A DNA stretch of 64,000 nucleotides from Mycolicibacterium confluentis (GTDB lineage: Bacteria > Actinomycetota > Actinomycetes > Mycobacteriales > Mycobacteriaceae). This document shows, in pieces, positions 28,421 through 38,736 of this stretch. The position numbers and the translations under genes are program-made. The stretch lies in contig NZ_AP022612.1 of NCBI RefSeq assembly GCF_010729895.1, positions 2,046,001 to 2,110,000 of the forward strand. The letters run 5' to 3'. The first letter of the stretch is position 1. Each line of letters opens with the position of its first letter. The notes beneath the pieces were generated by a model that saw nothing but the letters and a program-made list of their open reading frames with translations, was not told where the DNA came from and made no database searches.

Positions 28421-29546
28421 TCCGGGTGCCGTCCAGCCAGGCGGTCAGCTCGTCAGCCTTGCGGGACAACGCCTCACGGCCCTGTCGGCCGATGTCCTCG
28501 AGCAGTGTCACCTCGACGCGCGCATCCTGGTTCTGATGCCAGCCGCCGACGATGCGGCCGTTCCACCACGCGGTCGGTCCGGCGTTGCCGTTGGTGTCGA
28601 ACACATGCGGCTTGTGGTCGCCCAGATACCAGTCCCGCTGCGCCCAACCCATGGTCGCCACGTCCAGTCCGGGCAGCAGTGCGGCCCACGGCTTGGGCTG
28701 CGGATCGTCGTCGAGGTCGGTGGGCAGCACGTATCCCGGCGTCCCATCCAGGTCGACTTCGACGGCCTCGACCGCGGCGAGGGCCTGGCGCGTGGCCGTC
28801 AGTGTCGTGCCGAACCACCACTTGATGTCGGCTTCGGTGGCTGGGCCGAAGGCATGCAGCCAGCGTCGCACCAGGTCGTCGCGCGCCGCGAGGTGGTCGG
28901 CTGGTTCGGCGGGCCGGCCCAGCCAGCCGCCGGTGCTGACCCACCGGGGACGCGAGTTGGTCCACGTACTGTCGTTCGGGCCGCGGACAAGCTCACCGTT
29001 CGCCGACAGGAACGTGAGAATCCGTGGCGCCAAATGAGTTTGACCACCCCACCGTTTGCCGGGCGCGGGGTCGTAGGTGCCCGCCAACTCGGGCAGTGCG
29101 GCGCGCAACTCGGCACTGCTGGCGTGCTCGTGCACACCGAGGTGACGGTGAACGGCACGCGCCGCGGTCTCCAGCCACGCCGCGCCGTCGTTGGCCACCC
29201 CGGCCTTCTCGACGTCGGCGATCAGTTTGCGCCGTTCGTTGTCGGCGACCCGGTCACTGGCCGCGGACTGCACCACCTCCAGCTGGTCGCTGGGCAGCAC
29301 CCACAGCGTGCGTCGCATGGCGAGGTGCTTGACCACCGATCGTCGTTCGTAGAGTTCGGCGTCGAGGTGCTCGACCCGGAACTCCGGCACCCGGGCCCAC
29401 AGCGAGAGGTACGGCGTCGCCGGGTCGGTGGCGTGCAGGCCCACCACCGACCGCGTGAGGTCGGTGATGCCGGGCGCGGGGCCACCGGTCAGAAAGTGGC
29501 GCTGCGCCAGTCGAGCACGTCGCTGCTCGGGGGAGAAGGTGCGCAC
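28377..29546 (-). CDS. Winged-helix (HTH_42, AlkZ/YcaQ-like) DNA-binding protein
   Basis: A 389-residue member of the HTH_42 superfamily (three tandem winged helices plus a beta-barrel), to which the AlkZ and YcaQ DNA glycosylases belong. Recognisable blocks: TRSVVGLHATDPATPYLSLW, VVKHLAMRRTLWVLP, LVRRWLHAFGPATEADIKWW, YVLPTDLDDDP and WWNGRIVGGWHQNQD. Known glycosylases of this fold carry a Gln-x-Gln/Asp catalytic motif at the position where this protein has HAT, so glycosylase activity is uncertain. GTG start; three bases downstream of the stop of the small coiled-coil protein gene. Its 3' end overlaps the M24 gene by 44 bases. Confidence 0.82.
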   Translation of the reverse strand: MRTFSPEQRRARLAQRHFLTGGPAPGITDLTRSVVGLHATDPATPYLSLWARVPEFRVEHLDAELYERRSVVKHLAMRRTLWVLPSDQLEVVQSAASDRVADNERRKLIADVEKAGVANDGAAWLETAARAVHRHLGVHEHASSAELRAALPELAGTYDPAPGKRWGGQTHLAPRILTFLSANGELVRGPNDSTWTNSRPRWVSTGGWLGRPAEPADHLAARDDLVRRWLHAFGPATEADIKWWFGTTLTATRQALAAVEAVEVDLDGTPGYVLPTDLDDDPQPKPWAALLPGLDVATMGWAQRDWYLGDHKPHVFDTNGNAGPTAWWNGRIVGGWHQNQDARVEVTLLEDIGRQGREALSRKADELTAWLDGTRISPRFPSPLSKSAR

Positions 29547-29549
29547 CGC

Positions 29550-29879
29550 TCAGGCGCGTCCCTCGTCGGAGTCGTTCTGCTTCATCGACTTCCGGATCTG
29601 CTCGAGGCGTTCGGCGGCCGCCTTCTGGCGCGCCTCGTACTGCTCCTCGACCCGGCGCGCCTCGGCGGTCTCGGAGGCCAACTCGTGTGCCCCGAGGGAG
29701 GTGCCGTACCGAGTCTCGATCTTCTCGCGGACCGATTCGAAGGTGGGAACGCCGCGGTCGGTGTAACCGGGATCGGGGAGCGGCGCGGGTGCTGCACCGG
29801 GCGGCGTCTGCGCCGGCGGATCATCGGCGGCCTGAAAGCTTTCCGGCGCGTCCCGGGGTGTGGGCTCCTCATCGGGCAT
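29550..29879 (-). CDS. Small acidic protein with C-terminal helix (Rv1638A position)
   Basis: A 109-residue protein. The first about 40 residues are Pro/Asp/Glu-rich and probably disordered; the rest contains YTDRGVPTFESVREKIETRY and a long charged helix ETAEARRVEEQYEARQKAAA likely to form a coiled coil. It lies where M. tuberculosis has the small conserved gene Rv1638A. Function unknown. In a reverse-strand run with the upstream esterase and downstream winged-helix gene. Confidence 0.75.
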   Translation of the reverse strand: MPDEEPTPRDAPESFQAADDPPAQTPPGAAPAPLPDPGYTDRGVPTFESVREKIETRYGTSLGAHELASETAEARRVEEQYEARQKAAAERLEQIRKSMKQNDSDEGRA

Positions 29880-29915
29880 GGCTCAACAGTAGCGCCGATC
29901 AGATGCCGGTTCCGG

Positions 29916-31388
29916 TCACTTCCCGGCGGCGGCGAGAGGCTCCCGGTCCACGACGGCCTCCGTGGCCGGCGTCGCGGTGGTCACGCTGTGCCCGGGCAGC
30001 GCCACAGCCGGGGCGCCAGGGGTGCCGACGGCTCCTGCGAGCCACGGCAGGGCCGCGGTGAACGCGCGGGAGGCGAACGGCCAGTCGTGCTTGCCGGGCT
30101 GGGCCACCACCGCGCACGCGATGCCGTTCGCGCTGCCCAGCGCGCACAGCGAATTGGCTGCCGTGGTCTGATCGCCCGGGTCGCCCGTCGCGTCACGGCC
30201 CCCGACTCCGACGGCGTCCCCGGCCGCGGCAGCGCCCATGCCGGAGCGAGGTTTTTGCGGGTTGCCGGAGATCGCGAACCACCCGGACACCGCCTGATAC
30301 GGGCCGTGCCTGGTGATGACGGAGGTGGGGTCGTAGGAGGCCCAGGCGGCCGCGTCACCGCCGAAGAGCCGCTGAATGGTCTGCGCCTTGGTACCGGAGT
30401 TCGGCGCGAGGTCACCGGCGATGTCGACGAACGAACTGAACATGTCGGGATGCATCGTGGCCAGGTCCACCGCACACGTGCCGCCCATGGACCATCCGAC
30501 GACGCCCCAGCTGGCTCGGTCCGCGCTGACACCGAACCTGGACTCCACAAACGGCGCAACGTCTTTCGTGAGGTGATCGGCCGCGTTGCCGCGCGGGCCG
30601 TCGACGCACTCCGTGTCGTTGTTGAACGCGCCTCCGGAGTCGACGAAGACGAACACCGGCGCGTTGCCGCCGTGCGCCGCGGCGAACGTGTCGATCGTGG
30701 TGATCGCGTTGCCCGCGCGCAGCCAGTCCGCCGGGGTGTTGAACTCGCCGCCGATCATCATCACGGTCGGCAGCTTCGGCGGCGGGGTGCTGGCGAACCA
30801 CGCCGGCGGCAGGTACACCAGTTCACCGCGATGCTTGAACCCGGACGCCGTCGAGGGGATGCTCACGGGCACCACGCTGCCCCTGCTCGGCAACGTGTGG
30901 CGCTCTTGGGACTGCTCGGCGGTCGTGACGATCGAGGCCTGATCGGTCTGGTCGGGCAATGGCCCTGCGGTCAACTGGTTCCACGCGGTCTGCACGGTGG
31001 GGAAGTAGCCCACCCAGAAGTTGAGCGCCAGGCCGGTGCTGAGCAGGCACAGTGGCACCGACAGCAACGCCATACCCCGGCGCCACCACTGCGTGCGATG
31101 CCAGCCGAGCACCAGCACGACGACCGCGGCCGCGCTCACGGCGATCCACACCCAGAGGCGGTGGGGTGCGGGGTCGCTCGTCAACCCGTCGGAGGCGATG
31201 CGCCAGTAGGACCATGCCGCCGCACCCACCCCCGCCAGCGCCGCCGCAGGCAGGCACAGCAGCCGCCACCTGCGACTGCGCCACCCGATGGCCAGCAGCA
31301 GCACCGCCACCGTGAGCGCCTGGACGGTGAACGGCACCCAGCCGTGCATCAGGGAGATGTGATGCTGCAACGGTGTCACGAGAATCAT
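29916..31388 (-). CDS. Membrane-anchored alpha/beta-hydrolase (esterase D/antigen 85-like), Rv1639c position
   Basis: A 490-residue protein with four N-terminal membrane helices (about 17-36, 42-62, 78-96 and 104-126) and a large outer alpha/beta-hydrolase domain. The nucleophile is Ser300 in GVVGWSMGGTCAVDLA; the catalytic His is in QPGKHDWPFASRAF near residue 435; the oxyanion region is MMIGGEFNTPADW. The fold type is that of esterase D and the antigen 85 mycolyltransferases, so an acyl ester or acyl-transfer reaction at the cell envelope is likely. Substrate unknown. It follows lysX on the same strand after 63 bases. Confidence 0.85.
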   Translation of the reverse strand: MILVTPLQHHISLMHGWVPFTVQALTVAVLLLAIGWRSRRWRLLCLPAAALAGVGAAAWSYWRIASDGLTSDPAPHRLWVWIAVSAAAVVVLVLGWHRTQWWRRGMALLSVPLCLLSTGLALNFWVGYFPTVQTAWNQLTAGPLPDQTDQASIVTTAEQSQERHTLPSRGSVVPVSIPSTASGFKHRGELVYLPPAWFASTPPPKLPTVMMIGGEFNTPADWLRAGNAITTIDTFAAAHGGNAPVFVFVDSGGAFNNDTECVDGPRGNAADHLTKDVAPFVESRFGVSADRASWGVVGWSMGGTCAVDLATMHPDMFSSFVDIAGDLAPNSGTKAQTIQRLFGGDAAAWASYDPTSVITRHGPYQAVSGWFAISGNPQKPRSGMGAAAAGDAVGVGGRDATGDPGDQTTAANSLCALGSANGIACAVVAQPGKHDWPFASRAFTAALPWLAGAVGTPGAPAVALPGHSVTTATPATEAVVDREPLAAAGK

Positions 31389-31451
31389 CGTGAACCGCGA
31401 TGCTTACCGCCCGCTGTGAACTGCCTGCCTGCCTCGGCGGTCGACTGCCAG

Positions 31452-34400
31452 CTACCGCGGTTTGGCCAACGGGAACGGCAGGGTCTCGCGGATGCTGCGG
31501 CCGGTGATCATCATGACGACGCGGTCGACACCCATCCCGAGACCGCCGGTGGGTGGCATCGCGTACTCCATGGCCTGCAGGAAATCCTCGTCGAGCTCCA
31601 TGGCCTCGGGATCGCCGTCGGCCGCCAGCAGCGACTGCGCCTGCAGCCGACGCCGTTGTTCGACTGGATCGGTCAATTCGCTGTAGGCCGTGCCCAATTC
31701 GACGCCCCAGGCCACCAGATCCCAGCGCTCGGCGACACCGGGCCGGGACCGGTGCGGTCGGGTCAGCGGCGACACCGACGTCGGGAAGTCGGTGTAGAAC
31801 GTCGGAGCTTCGGTGCGGTCTTCGACCAGGTGCTCGTACATCTCGAGAACGACGGCCCCTTCGTCCCAATGGGTCTGATAAGGGATCTGCGCCTGATCGC
31901 ACAGTCGGCGCAGCGTCGCGAGGTCGGTGTCCACGCCGACGGCCTCGCCGAGCGCCTCGGACACCGCCTCGTGCACGGTCTTGACCTGCCACGCGCCCGA
32001 GATGTCGACCGGTTCCAGGGTGCCGTCGTCGCGGGGACGCATCACCACGTGCGCGCCGTTGGCGGCCAACGCGGCGTTCTGGATCAACTCCCGGCAGCCG
32101 TCGATCCACACCAGGTAGTCCGCGTGCGCCTGATAGGCCTCCAGCAGCGTGAACTCGGGGTTGTGGCTGAAATCCACCCCCTCATTGCGGAACGCCCGCC
32201 CGAGTTCGAAGACCCGTTCCACGCCGCCCACGCAGAGCCTCTTGAGGTACAGCTCCGGCGCGATGCGCAGGTACAGGTCGAGGTCGTAGGCGTTGATGTG
32301 GGTGACGAACGGCCGCGCGTTGGCGCCACCGTGGATCTGCTGCAGGATGGGCGTCTCGACCTCGAGGAAACCCTTGCCGAACAACGTCTCTCGGATCGCG
32401 TGCAGCACCTGACTGCGCGCCCTGATCAGGTCACGGGACTCGGTGTTGATCGCGAGGTCGACATAGCGCGTCCGCACGCGGGCCTCGGAGTCGGTGAGTC
32501 CCTTCCATTTGTCGGGCAGAGGACGCAGACACTTACCCGTCAGCCGCCACTTCCGCACGAGCACCGAGCGGGTACCCGAGCGGCTGACTCCCATCGTGCC
32601 GCTGACCTCGACCAGATCGCCGAGGTCGATCGCCGCGGTGAAGTCCGCGGTCCCGGACGCGGTGTCCATGATCGAACTGTCCAGCAGCAGCTGAACGTCA
32701 CCGGACCAGTCCCGCAGTGACGCGAACAGCACGCCGCCGTAGTCGCGCAGGCGCAGGATCCGGCCCGCGACCGTGACCTCGGCGCCGTCGGCCTCGTCGA
32801 GTGCCTGGGCGATCGTGTGGCTGGGTGCGCTGCCGACGGGGTACGCGTCGACGCCGGCGGCCTGCAGCGTCCTGAGCTTGTCCATCCGGACCCGGACCTG
32901 TTCGGGCAGGCGGCCTCCGAGATCCTCGGCCGCGGACTCGGGCGCCGGCAGCGTGGCCGGATCGACCAGCGCCTGCGGCGCCGACGTGTGGTGGCCGGTG
33001 TGCTGGCGGTTGCGCCTGCCGAACGGCAGCACCAGGAATCCCTCGGCGATCACCGAGGCCACCCCGACGCGCGGGACCAGGCGGGCGTCCTCGTAACAGG
33101 CGTAGCGCGGCACCCACTCCGGTAGATACTTCATGTTCGACCGGTACAGCGTCTCGAGCTGCCACCAGCGCGAGAAGAACACCAGCAGGCCGCGCCACAG
33201 CCGGGCCACCGGGCCCGCGCCCAGTTGGGCGCCCTCCTCGAACGCCGACCGGAACATCGCGAAGTTCAACGAGATTCGGCTGATCCCGAGATTCTCACCC
33301 TGTAGGCACAACTCACTGACCATCAGTTCGATGGTTCCGTTGGGTGATCCGGGGGAGCGCCGCATCAGGTCCAGCGACACTCCGTTGGTGCCCCACGGCA
33401 CCAGCGACAGCATGGCCACGACCTCTGCGTCGTCGCCGCGGACGGCCTCGACCAGAAGGCAGTCGCCGTCGGCGGGGTCACCGAGACGGCCCAGCGCCAT
33501 CGAGAATCCGCGCTCGGTCTCGGTGTCGCGCCAGGCGTCCGCCCGCGTGACGACCTGACTCATCTCCTCGGTGGACAACTCCCGGTGCCGACGGATACGC
33601 ACCGTGAGTCCGGCGCGACGGGCGCGGGTCACGGCCTGACGCACGGGTTTCATGTCGGGGCCGGACAGCTTGAAGAGGTCGGGGTGCAGGATGGCTTCGT
33701 CGCCGAGTTCCAACGCCGACAGGCCTGCATTTCGGAAGGCCTGTGCCGCAGTGGAACTGGCACCCATGACGCCCGGTGCCCACCCGTAGGTCTGGCACAG
33801 CCGAAGCCACGCCGCAATCGCCTGCGGCCACGCGCGCGGGTCGCCGATCGGATCACCGCTGGCCAGACACACCCCGACCTCGACCCGATAGGTGATGGCA
33901 GCGCGCCCGTCGGGCGCGAAGACCACCGACTTGTCGCGGCGGGTGGCGAAGTAACCCAGCGAGTCGTTCTTCCCGTACGCGTCGAGCAGTCGTCGGATGG
34001 CGGTCTCGTCGTCACTGGTCAGCGCGTTGTCGGCGCGTTGGGACTGGAACAACACGATGGCCGCGGCCATCAACGCGAGCGCGCCGAAGAGGCCGAGCAT
34101 CGCGTTGACGAAGACGTGCGGGTGGTGCCCGTTGAAGAGGTCGGCGTCGACGCCTGCGAAGAAGAACACCCGGTTGGCCGCATATCCCAACCGCTCGCCG
34201 CGTTCGAGGTTGCCGGGGAACAGCTCCAGCAGGCCCCAGCCGACCAGGATGCCGATGGCCATCCCCGTGAGCAGGACCGCAGCGGCCTTGAGCAGCGCGC
34301 CGCGGCGCACCCGTGCCCAGAACTCATTGCGGGCCAGCACCAGCAGCACGATCGCGGCCACGTGCACCACGAGGCCGATGACCTCACCTATCTCAGCCAG

Positions 34401-34733
34401 GAACGATTCGTCGCCGGTGAGCAGGTCGCCGAGGTTCACCCCGATGGCCGCCACCATGTACAGCAGCAGAATCCACCACGCGATTCGCTTGCGGGCGGCC
34501 AGTGCCGCGGCCAGCAGGGCCAGCACGAAAGCCCACGCGAAACTTGTGTCCGGGAAGTTGAAGAGGTAGTCGTTGACGAACTCTCGGGGGACCCGGATGA
34601 GCCCCCGAACGGATGACGACACACTGGCGATCAGGGAGAGTGTCGCGATGACGCCCACCGTCCAACCGGTGGCAGCGGGCACCCAGTGGAATCTCGAGGC
34701 GGCCTGTGTCACAGGACGCGCGGTGACAGTCAT
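31452..34733 (-). CDS. lysX: Bifunctional lysylphosphatidylglycerol synthase/lysyl-tRNA synthetase LysX
   Basis: A 1093-residue fusion that charges tRNA-Lys and transfers lysine to phosphatidylglycerol, lowering membrane charge and giving resistance to cationic peptides. N-terminal about 210 residues: six or so membrane helices. Middle (about 230-520): MprF-type DUF2156 transferase domain with [23 protein letters not shown] and [14 protein letters not shown]-terminal (about 600-1093): class II LysRS with an OB fold ([19 protein letters not shown]), motif 2 region [20 protein letters not shown] and motif 3 [16 protein letters not shown] 34733 ([10 protein letters not shown]) used; a TTG three codons upstream is less likely. 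Counterpart of Rv1640c. Confidence 0.94.
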   Translation of the reverse strand: MTVTARPVTQAASRFHWVPAATGWTVGVIATLSLIASVSSSVRGLIRVPREFVNDYLFNFPDTSFAWAFVLALLAAALAARKRIAWWILLLYMVAAIGVNLGDLLTGDESFLAEIGEVIGLVVHVAAIVLLVLARNEFWARVRRGALLKAAAVLLTGMAIGILVGWGLLELFPGNLERGERLGYAANRVFFFAGVDADLFNGHHPHVFVNAMLGLFGALALMAAAIVLFQSQRADNALTSDDETAIRRLLDAYGKNDSLGYFATRRDKSVVFAPDGRAAITYRVEVGVCLASGDPIGDPRAWPQAIAAWLRLCQTYGWAPGVMGASSTAAQAFRNAGLSALELGDEAILHPDLFKLSGPDMKPVRQAVTRARRAGLTVRIRRHRELSTEEMSQVVTRADAWRDTETERGFSMALGRLGDPADGDCLLVEAVRGDDAEVVAMLSLVPWGTNGVSLDLMRRSPGSPNGTIELMVSELCLQGENLGISRISLNFAMFRSAFEEGAQLGAGPVARLWRGLLVFFSRWWQLETLYRSNMKYLPEWVPRYACYEDARLVPRVGVASVIAEGFLVLPFGRRNRQHTGHHTSAPQALVDPATLPAPESAAEDLGGRLPEQVRVRMDKLRTLQAAGVDAYPVGSAPSHTIAQALDEADGAEVTVAGRILRLRDYGGVLFASLRDWSGDVQLLLDSSIMDTASGTADFTAAIDLGDLVEVSGTMGVSRSGTRSVLVRKWRLTGKCLRPLPDKWKGLTDSEARVRTRYVDLAINTESRDLIRARSQVLHAIRETLFGKGFLEVETPILQQIHGGANARPFVTHINAYDLDLYLRIAPELYLKRLCVGGVERVFELGRAFRNEGVDFSHNPEFTLLEAYQAHADYLVWIDGCRELIQNAALAANGAHVVMRPRDDGTLEPVDISGAWQVKTVHEAVSEALGEAVGVDTDLATLRRLCDQAQIPYQTHWDEGAVVLEMYEHLVEDRTEAPTFYTDFPTSVSPLTRPHRSRPGVAERWDLVAWGVELGTAYSELTDPVEQRRRLQAQSLLAADGDPEAMELDEDFLQAMEYAMPPTGGLGMGVDRVVMMITGRSIRETLPFPLAKPR

Positions 34734-34781
34734 AGGCCGCAACGATATTCGCAGTGGGGGCCGATGTGGCGTTGGACGCGA

Positions 34782-35162
34782 CTACCAGACTGGGCCGGTG
34801 TACTTCTCGCCCGGTCCATGGCCGGGCTCCTCGGGTGCGGCGCTGGCCTCGCGGAAGGCCAACTGCAGGCTGCGCAGGCCGTCGCGGACCGGGCCGGCGT
34901 GCGGACCGAGGAACTCCGCCGAGGCCGTGACCAACCCGGCGAGTGCCGTGATGAGACGGCGCGCCTCATCGAGATCCCGGTGCGGGCTGGCTTCGGGGTC
35001 GTCGTGCGAGAGGCCGATCTTCTCGGCGGCCGCGCTCATCAGCATCACGGCCGATCGGGTGATGACTTCGACCGCGGGAATCTCGGCGAGCTCCCGGACC
35101 GGGGCCTCGGACGGATCTGCGTCGCCGGACGGTTCGGGCGCGATTCTGGAATCATCGGTCAT
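34782..35162 (-). CDS. DUF1844 family protein
   Basis: A 126-residue cytoplasmic protein of the DUF1844 family: an acidic start, then IPAVEVITRSAVMLMSAAAEKIGL and HRDLDEARRLITALAGLVTA, helical and conserved in actinobacteria; the C-terminus is Pro/Gly-rich. Function unknown. ATG 35162 is chosen since it begins MTDDSRIAPEPSG; longer frames cross the infC leader. Divergent from infC, 48 bases upstream of lysX. Confidence 0.82.
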   Translation of the reverse strand: MTDDSRIAPEPSGDADPSEAPVRELAEIPAVEVITRSAVMLMSAAAEKIGLSHDDPEASPHRDLDEARRLITALAGLVTASAEFLGPHAGPVRDGLRSLQLAFREASAAPEEPGHGPGEKYTGPVW

Positions 35163-35187
35163 GCCTGCTAGACTTCCATGCGCGACC

Positions 35188-35364
35188 GTCCCGGGTGTAA
35201 GCCGGGGACACGACAAGTGGAGTCCCACTCCCACCGCTGACCTTACGGGTACAGCGGTCCGGTCACCGATATCAATGATGTCGGTTCTGTCGCGGGTTCG
35301 CCCGCAACAGGCAGCGTCTGCTGTGATCGGTCGGCATCTGGGCCCTGCTTCGGCAGGGTTTTTT
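35188..35364 (+). promoter_or_regulatory. Structured leader with intrinsic terminator upstream of infC (putative attenuator)
   Basis: The 265 bases before infC contain a series of hairpins: an imperfect stem around GTCCCGG...CCGGGGAC (about 35188-35212), ACCGCTG/CAGCGGT (35233-35239 with 35252-35258), GCGGG-TTCG-CCCGC (35292-35305), and a textbook terminator CCCTGC-TTCG-GCAGGG followed by six T (35343-35364). The terminator lies 64 bases before the infC start and is in the reading direction of the operon. This is the arrangement of ribosomal-protein and IF3 leaders that control infC-rpmI-rplT by premature termination. The sensing ligand is not visible. Confidence 0.65.
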
Positions 35365-35427
35365 GCTGATATTGCCTGTTGGCGGGTGGTGGCGGGACTC
35401 CTGAAATGATTGAACCAGGGAGGCCCC

Positions 35428-36054
<627 letters not shown>

Positions 36055-36060
36055 GGACCA

Positions 36061-36255
36061 ATGCCTAAGGCCAAGACCCACAGCGGTGCATCGAAGCGGT
36101 TCCGTCGTACCGGAACCGGCAAGATCGTGCGCCAGAAGGCCAACCGCCGGCACCTGCTCGAGCACAAGGCCACCAAGCGCACGCGTCGCCTCGACGGTCG
36201 CGCAGTCGTGTCGGCCAACGACACCAAGCGCGTCAACGCGATGCTGAACGGCTGA
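36061..36255 (+). CDS. rpmI: 50S ribosomal protein L35
   Basis: L35, 64 residues, with the basic family sequence [20 protein letters not shown] and [14 protein letters not shown]. It begins six bases after the infC stop and is cotranscribed with it. An extra-ribosomal role is not expected. Confidence 0.96.
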   Translation: MPKAKTHSGASKRFRRTGTGKIVRQKANRRHLLEHKATKRTRRLDGRAVVSANDTKRVNAMLNG

Positions 36256-36308
36256 TTGCCGACCAGCCCGACAATCTCGACTTTCTAGACCGACGATAGG
36301 AACACTCC

Positions 36309-36698
36309 ATGGCACGCGTGAAACGGGCAGTCAATGCCCAGAAGAAGCGCCGCACAGTACTGAAGGCATCGAAGGGCTACCGCGGCCAGCGCTCGCGGCT
36401 GTACCGCAAGGCCAAAGAGCAGCAGCTGCATTCGCTGACCTACGCCTACCGGGACCGCCGGGCCCGCAAGGGTGATTTCCGCAAGCTGTGGATCTCGCGT
36501 ATCAACGCCGCAGCCCGCGCGAACGGCGTCACCTACAACCGCCTGATCCAGGGCCTCAAGCTCGCTGGTGTCGAGGTGGACCGCAAGAACCTCGCCGAGA
36601 TCGCGGTCAGCGACGCTGCCGCGTTCACCGCCCTGGTCGAGGTGGCCAAGGCCGCCCTGCCGGAGGACGTCAACGCTCCTTCCGGAGAGGCCGCCTGA
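36309..36698 (+). CDS. rplT: 50S ribosomal protein L20
   Basis: L20, 129 residues, an early assembly protein binding 23S r[23 protein letters not shown] at the start, then [16 protein letters not shown] and [20 protein letters not shown]. In Firmicutes and enterobacteria L20 represses its own operon by binding the leader mRNA; the structured infC leader upstream makes this possible here. GATAGGAA precedes the ATG. Confidence 0.96.
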   Translation: MARVKRAVNAQKKRRTVLKASKGYRGQRSRLYRKAKEQQLHSLTYAYRDRRARKGDFRKLWISRINAAARANGVTYNRLIQGLKLAGVEVDRKNLAEIAVSDAAAFTALVEVAKAALPEDVNAPSGEAA

Positions 36699-37462
36699 GC
36701 GCGCTCACTGAACGATCGGCCCGCGTGGTCGCAGCAGCCAAGCTGCTGCGGCTCGCGGGCCGTCGTCGTGCCGGGCGCTTTCTGGCCGAGGGGCCCAATC
36801 TGGTCGAAGCCGCGGTGCGCGCCGGTGTGGTGGTGGAGCTCTTCGCCACCGAGGCCGCAGCCGAGCGGCACGCCGATCTGCTGACGGGCCAGCACGTGCA
36901 CGCGATCACCGAACGCGCCGCGAAAGCCCTGTCCGACACCGTGACCCCCACGGGTCTGGTGGCGGTCTGCGAGACGCCCGAGCCTGCGTTGTCGACGGTG
37001 CTGACCGGCGCCCGACTGGTCGCAGTGGCCGTCGGGATGTCCGAACCCGGCAATGCCGGCACCCTCATCAGGCTCGCGCACGCGATGGGTGCGGCCGGCG
37101 TGGTGCTCGCAGGCCACAGCGTGGACCCCTACAACGGCAAGTGCCTACGGTCGTCGACGGGAAGCATCTTCGCGGTGCCCGTCGTGGTCGAGCCGGACAC
37201 CGAGGCTGTGCTCGCCGCGCTCAAGGGGGCCGGATTGCAGGTGCTGGCCACGACATTGGACGGCGAGACCGAACTGGGCGACGCCGACCTGACCGGGCCG
37301 ACCGCGTGGCTGTTCGGCCCCGAGGCGCACGGTCTGCCCGCCGAGGTCGCCGCCGCGGCCGATCACCGGGTCCGCATTGAGATGCCCGGCGACGCCGAGA
37401 GCCTCAACGTGGCCGCCGCGGCCGCCATCTGCCTGTATCAGAGCGCCCGCGCCGGGCGCTGA
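36695..37462 (+). CDS. SpoU-family rRNA methyltransferase (TsnR position)
   Basis: A SPOUT-superfamily 2'-O-ribose methyltransferase of about 255 residues, in the position of M. tuberculosis tsnR (Rv1644). The N-terminal substrate-binding domain has [16 protein letters not shown]; the SAM-binding trefoil knot is shown by [42 protein letters not shown] and [20 protein letters not shown]. The frame is certain but the start is not: CTG at 36695 overlaps the rplT stop and has GGAGAGG four bases upstream, while the first GTG in frame is at 36725 and would delete ten residues. Target nucleotide unknown. Confidence 0.88.
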   Translation: MSALTERSARVVAAAKLLRLAGRRRAGRFLAEGPNLVEAAVRAGVVVELFATEAAAERHADLLTGQHVHAITERAAKALSDTVTPTGLVAVCETPEPALSTVLTGARLVAVAVGMSEPGNAGTLIRLAHAMGAAGVVLAGHSVDPYNGKCLRSSTGSIFAVPVVVEPDTEAVLAALKGAGLQVLATTLDGETELGDADLTGPTAWLFGPEAHGLPAEVAAAADHRVRIEMPGDAESLNVAAAAAICLYQSARAGR

Positions 37463-37481
37463 CGCCCGGCGCGCGCAGCCC

Positions 37482-38726
37482 TCAGTCGGAGAGCAGCCCC
37501 CGCGCCACGTGGGTGATCTGCACCTCGTTGCTGCCGGCGTAGATCATCAGCGACTTGGCGTCACGCGCCAACTGCTCGACGCGGTACTCGGTCATGTAGC
37601 CGTTGCCGCCGAACAGCTGCACGGCCTCCATCGCCACGTCGGTGGCTGCCTGCGAGCAGTAGTACTTGATCGCCGAGGCCTCCGCCAGCGAGATCGGGGC
37701 GCCGGTCTGCTGGGACTCGATGACGCGGAACAGCATGTTCCGCACGTTCATCCGAGCCACCTCCATGTTGGCCAGCTTGAGCTGGATCAGCTGGAACTGG
37801 GCGATCTCCTTGCCCCACAGCGTGCGGCTCTTGGCGTAGTCCACCGACAGTCGCAGGCATTCCTCGATGACGCCGAGCGCCATGGCGGCCACGCCGATGC
37901 GCTCGGTCGAGAAGCTGGAGCGTGCGCTCTCGCGGCCGTCGCCCGCGCTGTTGTCCTCGGTCTCGCCGAGCAGCCGGTCGCGGCCCAGCCGGACGTTGTT
38001 GAAGAACAGCTCGCCGGTGCGGGACGAGTGAATGCCCATCTTGCGGAACGGTTTCGACTGCTCGAAACCTTCCATGCCGCGGTCCAGGACGAAGGTCAGC
38101 ACCTTGCGGTCACGCTTGTCCGCGGGGGAGTCGCCCGCCCCGTCCTCCTGGAGCTTGGCGTAGACCACCACGACATCGGCGTCGGGTCCGTTGGTGATGA
38201 AGGTCTTCTGGCCGTTGAGGATGTAGTCGTCGCCGTCGCGGACCACATAGGACTTCATGCCGCCGAAGGCATCCGAACCGGAGTCGGGTTCGGTGATGGC
38301 CCACGCGCCGATCTTCTCGTACGTGACCAGGCCGGGCAGCCAACGCTCCTGCTGGGCCAGGGTGCCGCGGCTCTGGATCGTGGGCACGGTCAGGCCCAGG
38401 CTGACGCCCATGCCGGTGACCAGGCCCATGGAGACCCGGCACAGTTCGCTGATCACGACGAAGCCCATGCCGCCCGACGCGTTGCCGAACATCCCGCCTC
38501 CGCCGCGGGACTTCGATTCGCCGCCGTCGCGGAGCTTGGCCAGCCGCTTGTCCAGCGACTCCGTGGCCATCGCGTCGATTCCGAACGCCGCGAACAGCTT
38601 CCGGATCAGGGGATAGGGCTCCATGTCGCCGCTCTCGAGTTCGTCGAGATGCGGGCGAATCTCCTTGTCGATGAACTGGCGGACAGCATCACGGACGGCA
38701 AGGTCGACGTCAGACCACTCAATCAT
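37482..38726 (-). CDS. Acyl-CoA dehydrogenase
   Basis: A 414-residue FAD-dependent acyl-CoA dehydrogenase of beta-oxidation type. Motifs: WAITEPDSGSDAFGGM and YILNGQKTFITNGPDADV (flavin/substrate), FFNNVRLGRDRLLG, and the C-terminal LFGGNGYMTEYRVEQLARDA. The usual catalytic Glu position near the C-terminus reads YAGSNEVQ, with Ala instead of Glu; a Glu in helix G (SFSTERIGVAAMALG) is where isovaleryl- and long-chain enzymes carry their base. An unusual Lys/Gly-rich insert (DGGESKSRGGGGMFG) follows residue 60. Ten bases downstream of the MpaB-family gene, same strand. Confidence 0.92.
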   Translation of the reverse strand: MIEWSDVDLAVRDAVRQFIDKEIRPHLDELESGDMEPYPLIRKLFAAFGIDAMATESLDKRLAKLRDGGESKSRGGGGMFGNASGGMGFVVISELCRVSMGLVTGMGVSLGLTVPTIQSRGTLAQQERWLPGLVTYEKIGAWAITEPDSGSDAFGGMKSYVVRDGDDYILNGQKTFITNGPDADVVVVYAKLQEDGAGDSPADKRDRKVLTFVLDRGMEGFEQSKPFRKMGIHSSRTGELFFNNVRLGRDRLLGETEDNSAGDGRESARSSFSTERIGVAAMALGVIEECLRLSVDYAKSRTLWGKEIAQFQLIQLKLANMEVARMNVRNMLFRVIESQQTGAPISLAEASAIKYYCSQAATDVAMEAVQLFGGNGYMTEYRVEQLARDAKSLMIYAGSNEVQITHVARGLLSD

Positions 38727-38736
38727 GGACAGCAGA

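Noticed and set aside
28536..32720. A 1394-codon open frame on the plus strand, antisense to five genes
   Set aside because: It is low-complexity Arg/Gly/His/Gln-rich sequence typical of antisense frames in high-GC DNA, spans several well-supported opposite-strand genes (lysX, esterase and others) and matches no domain.
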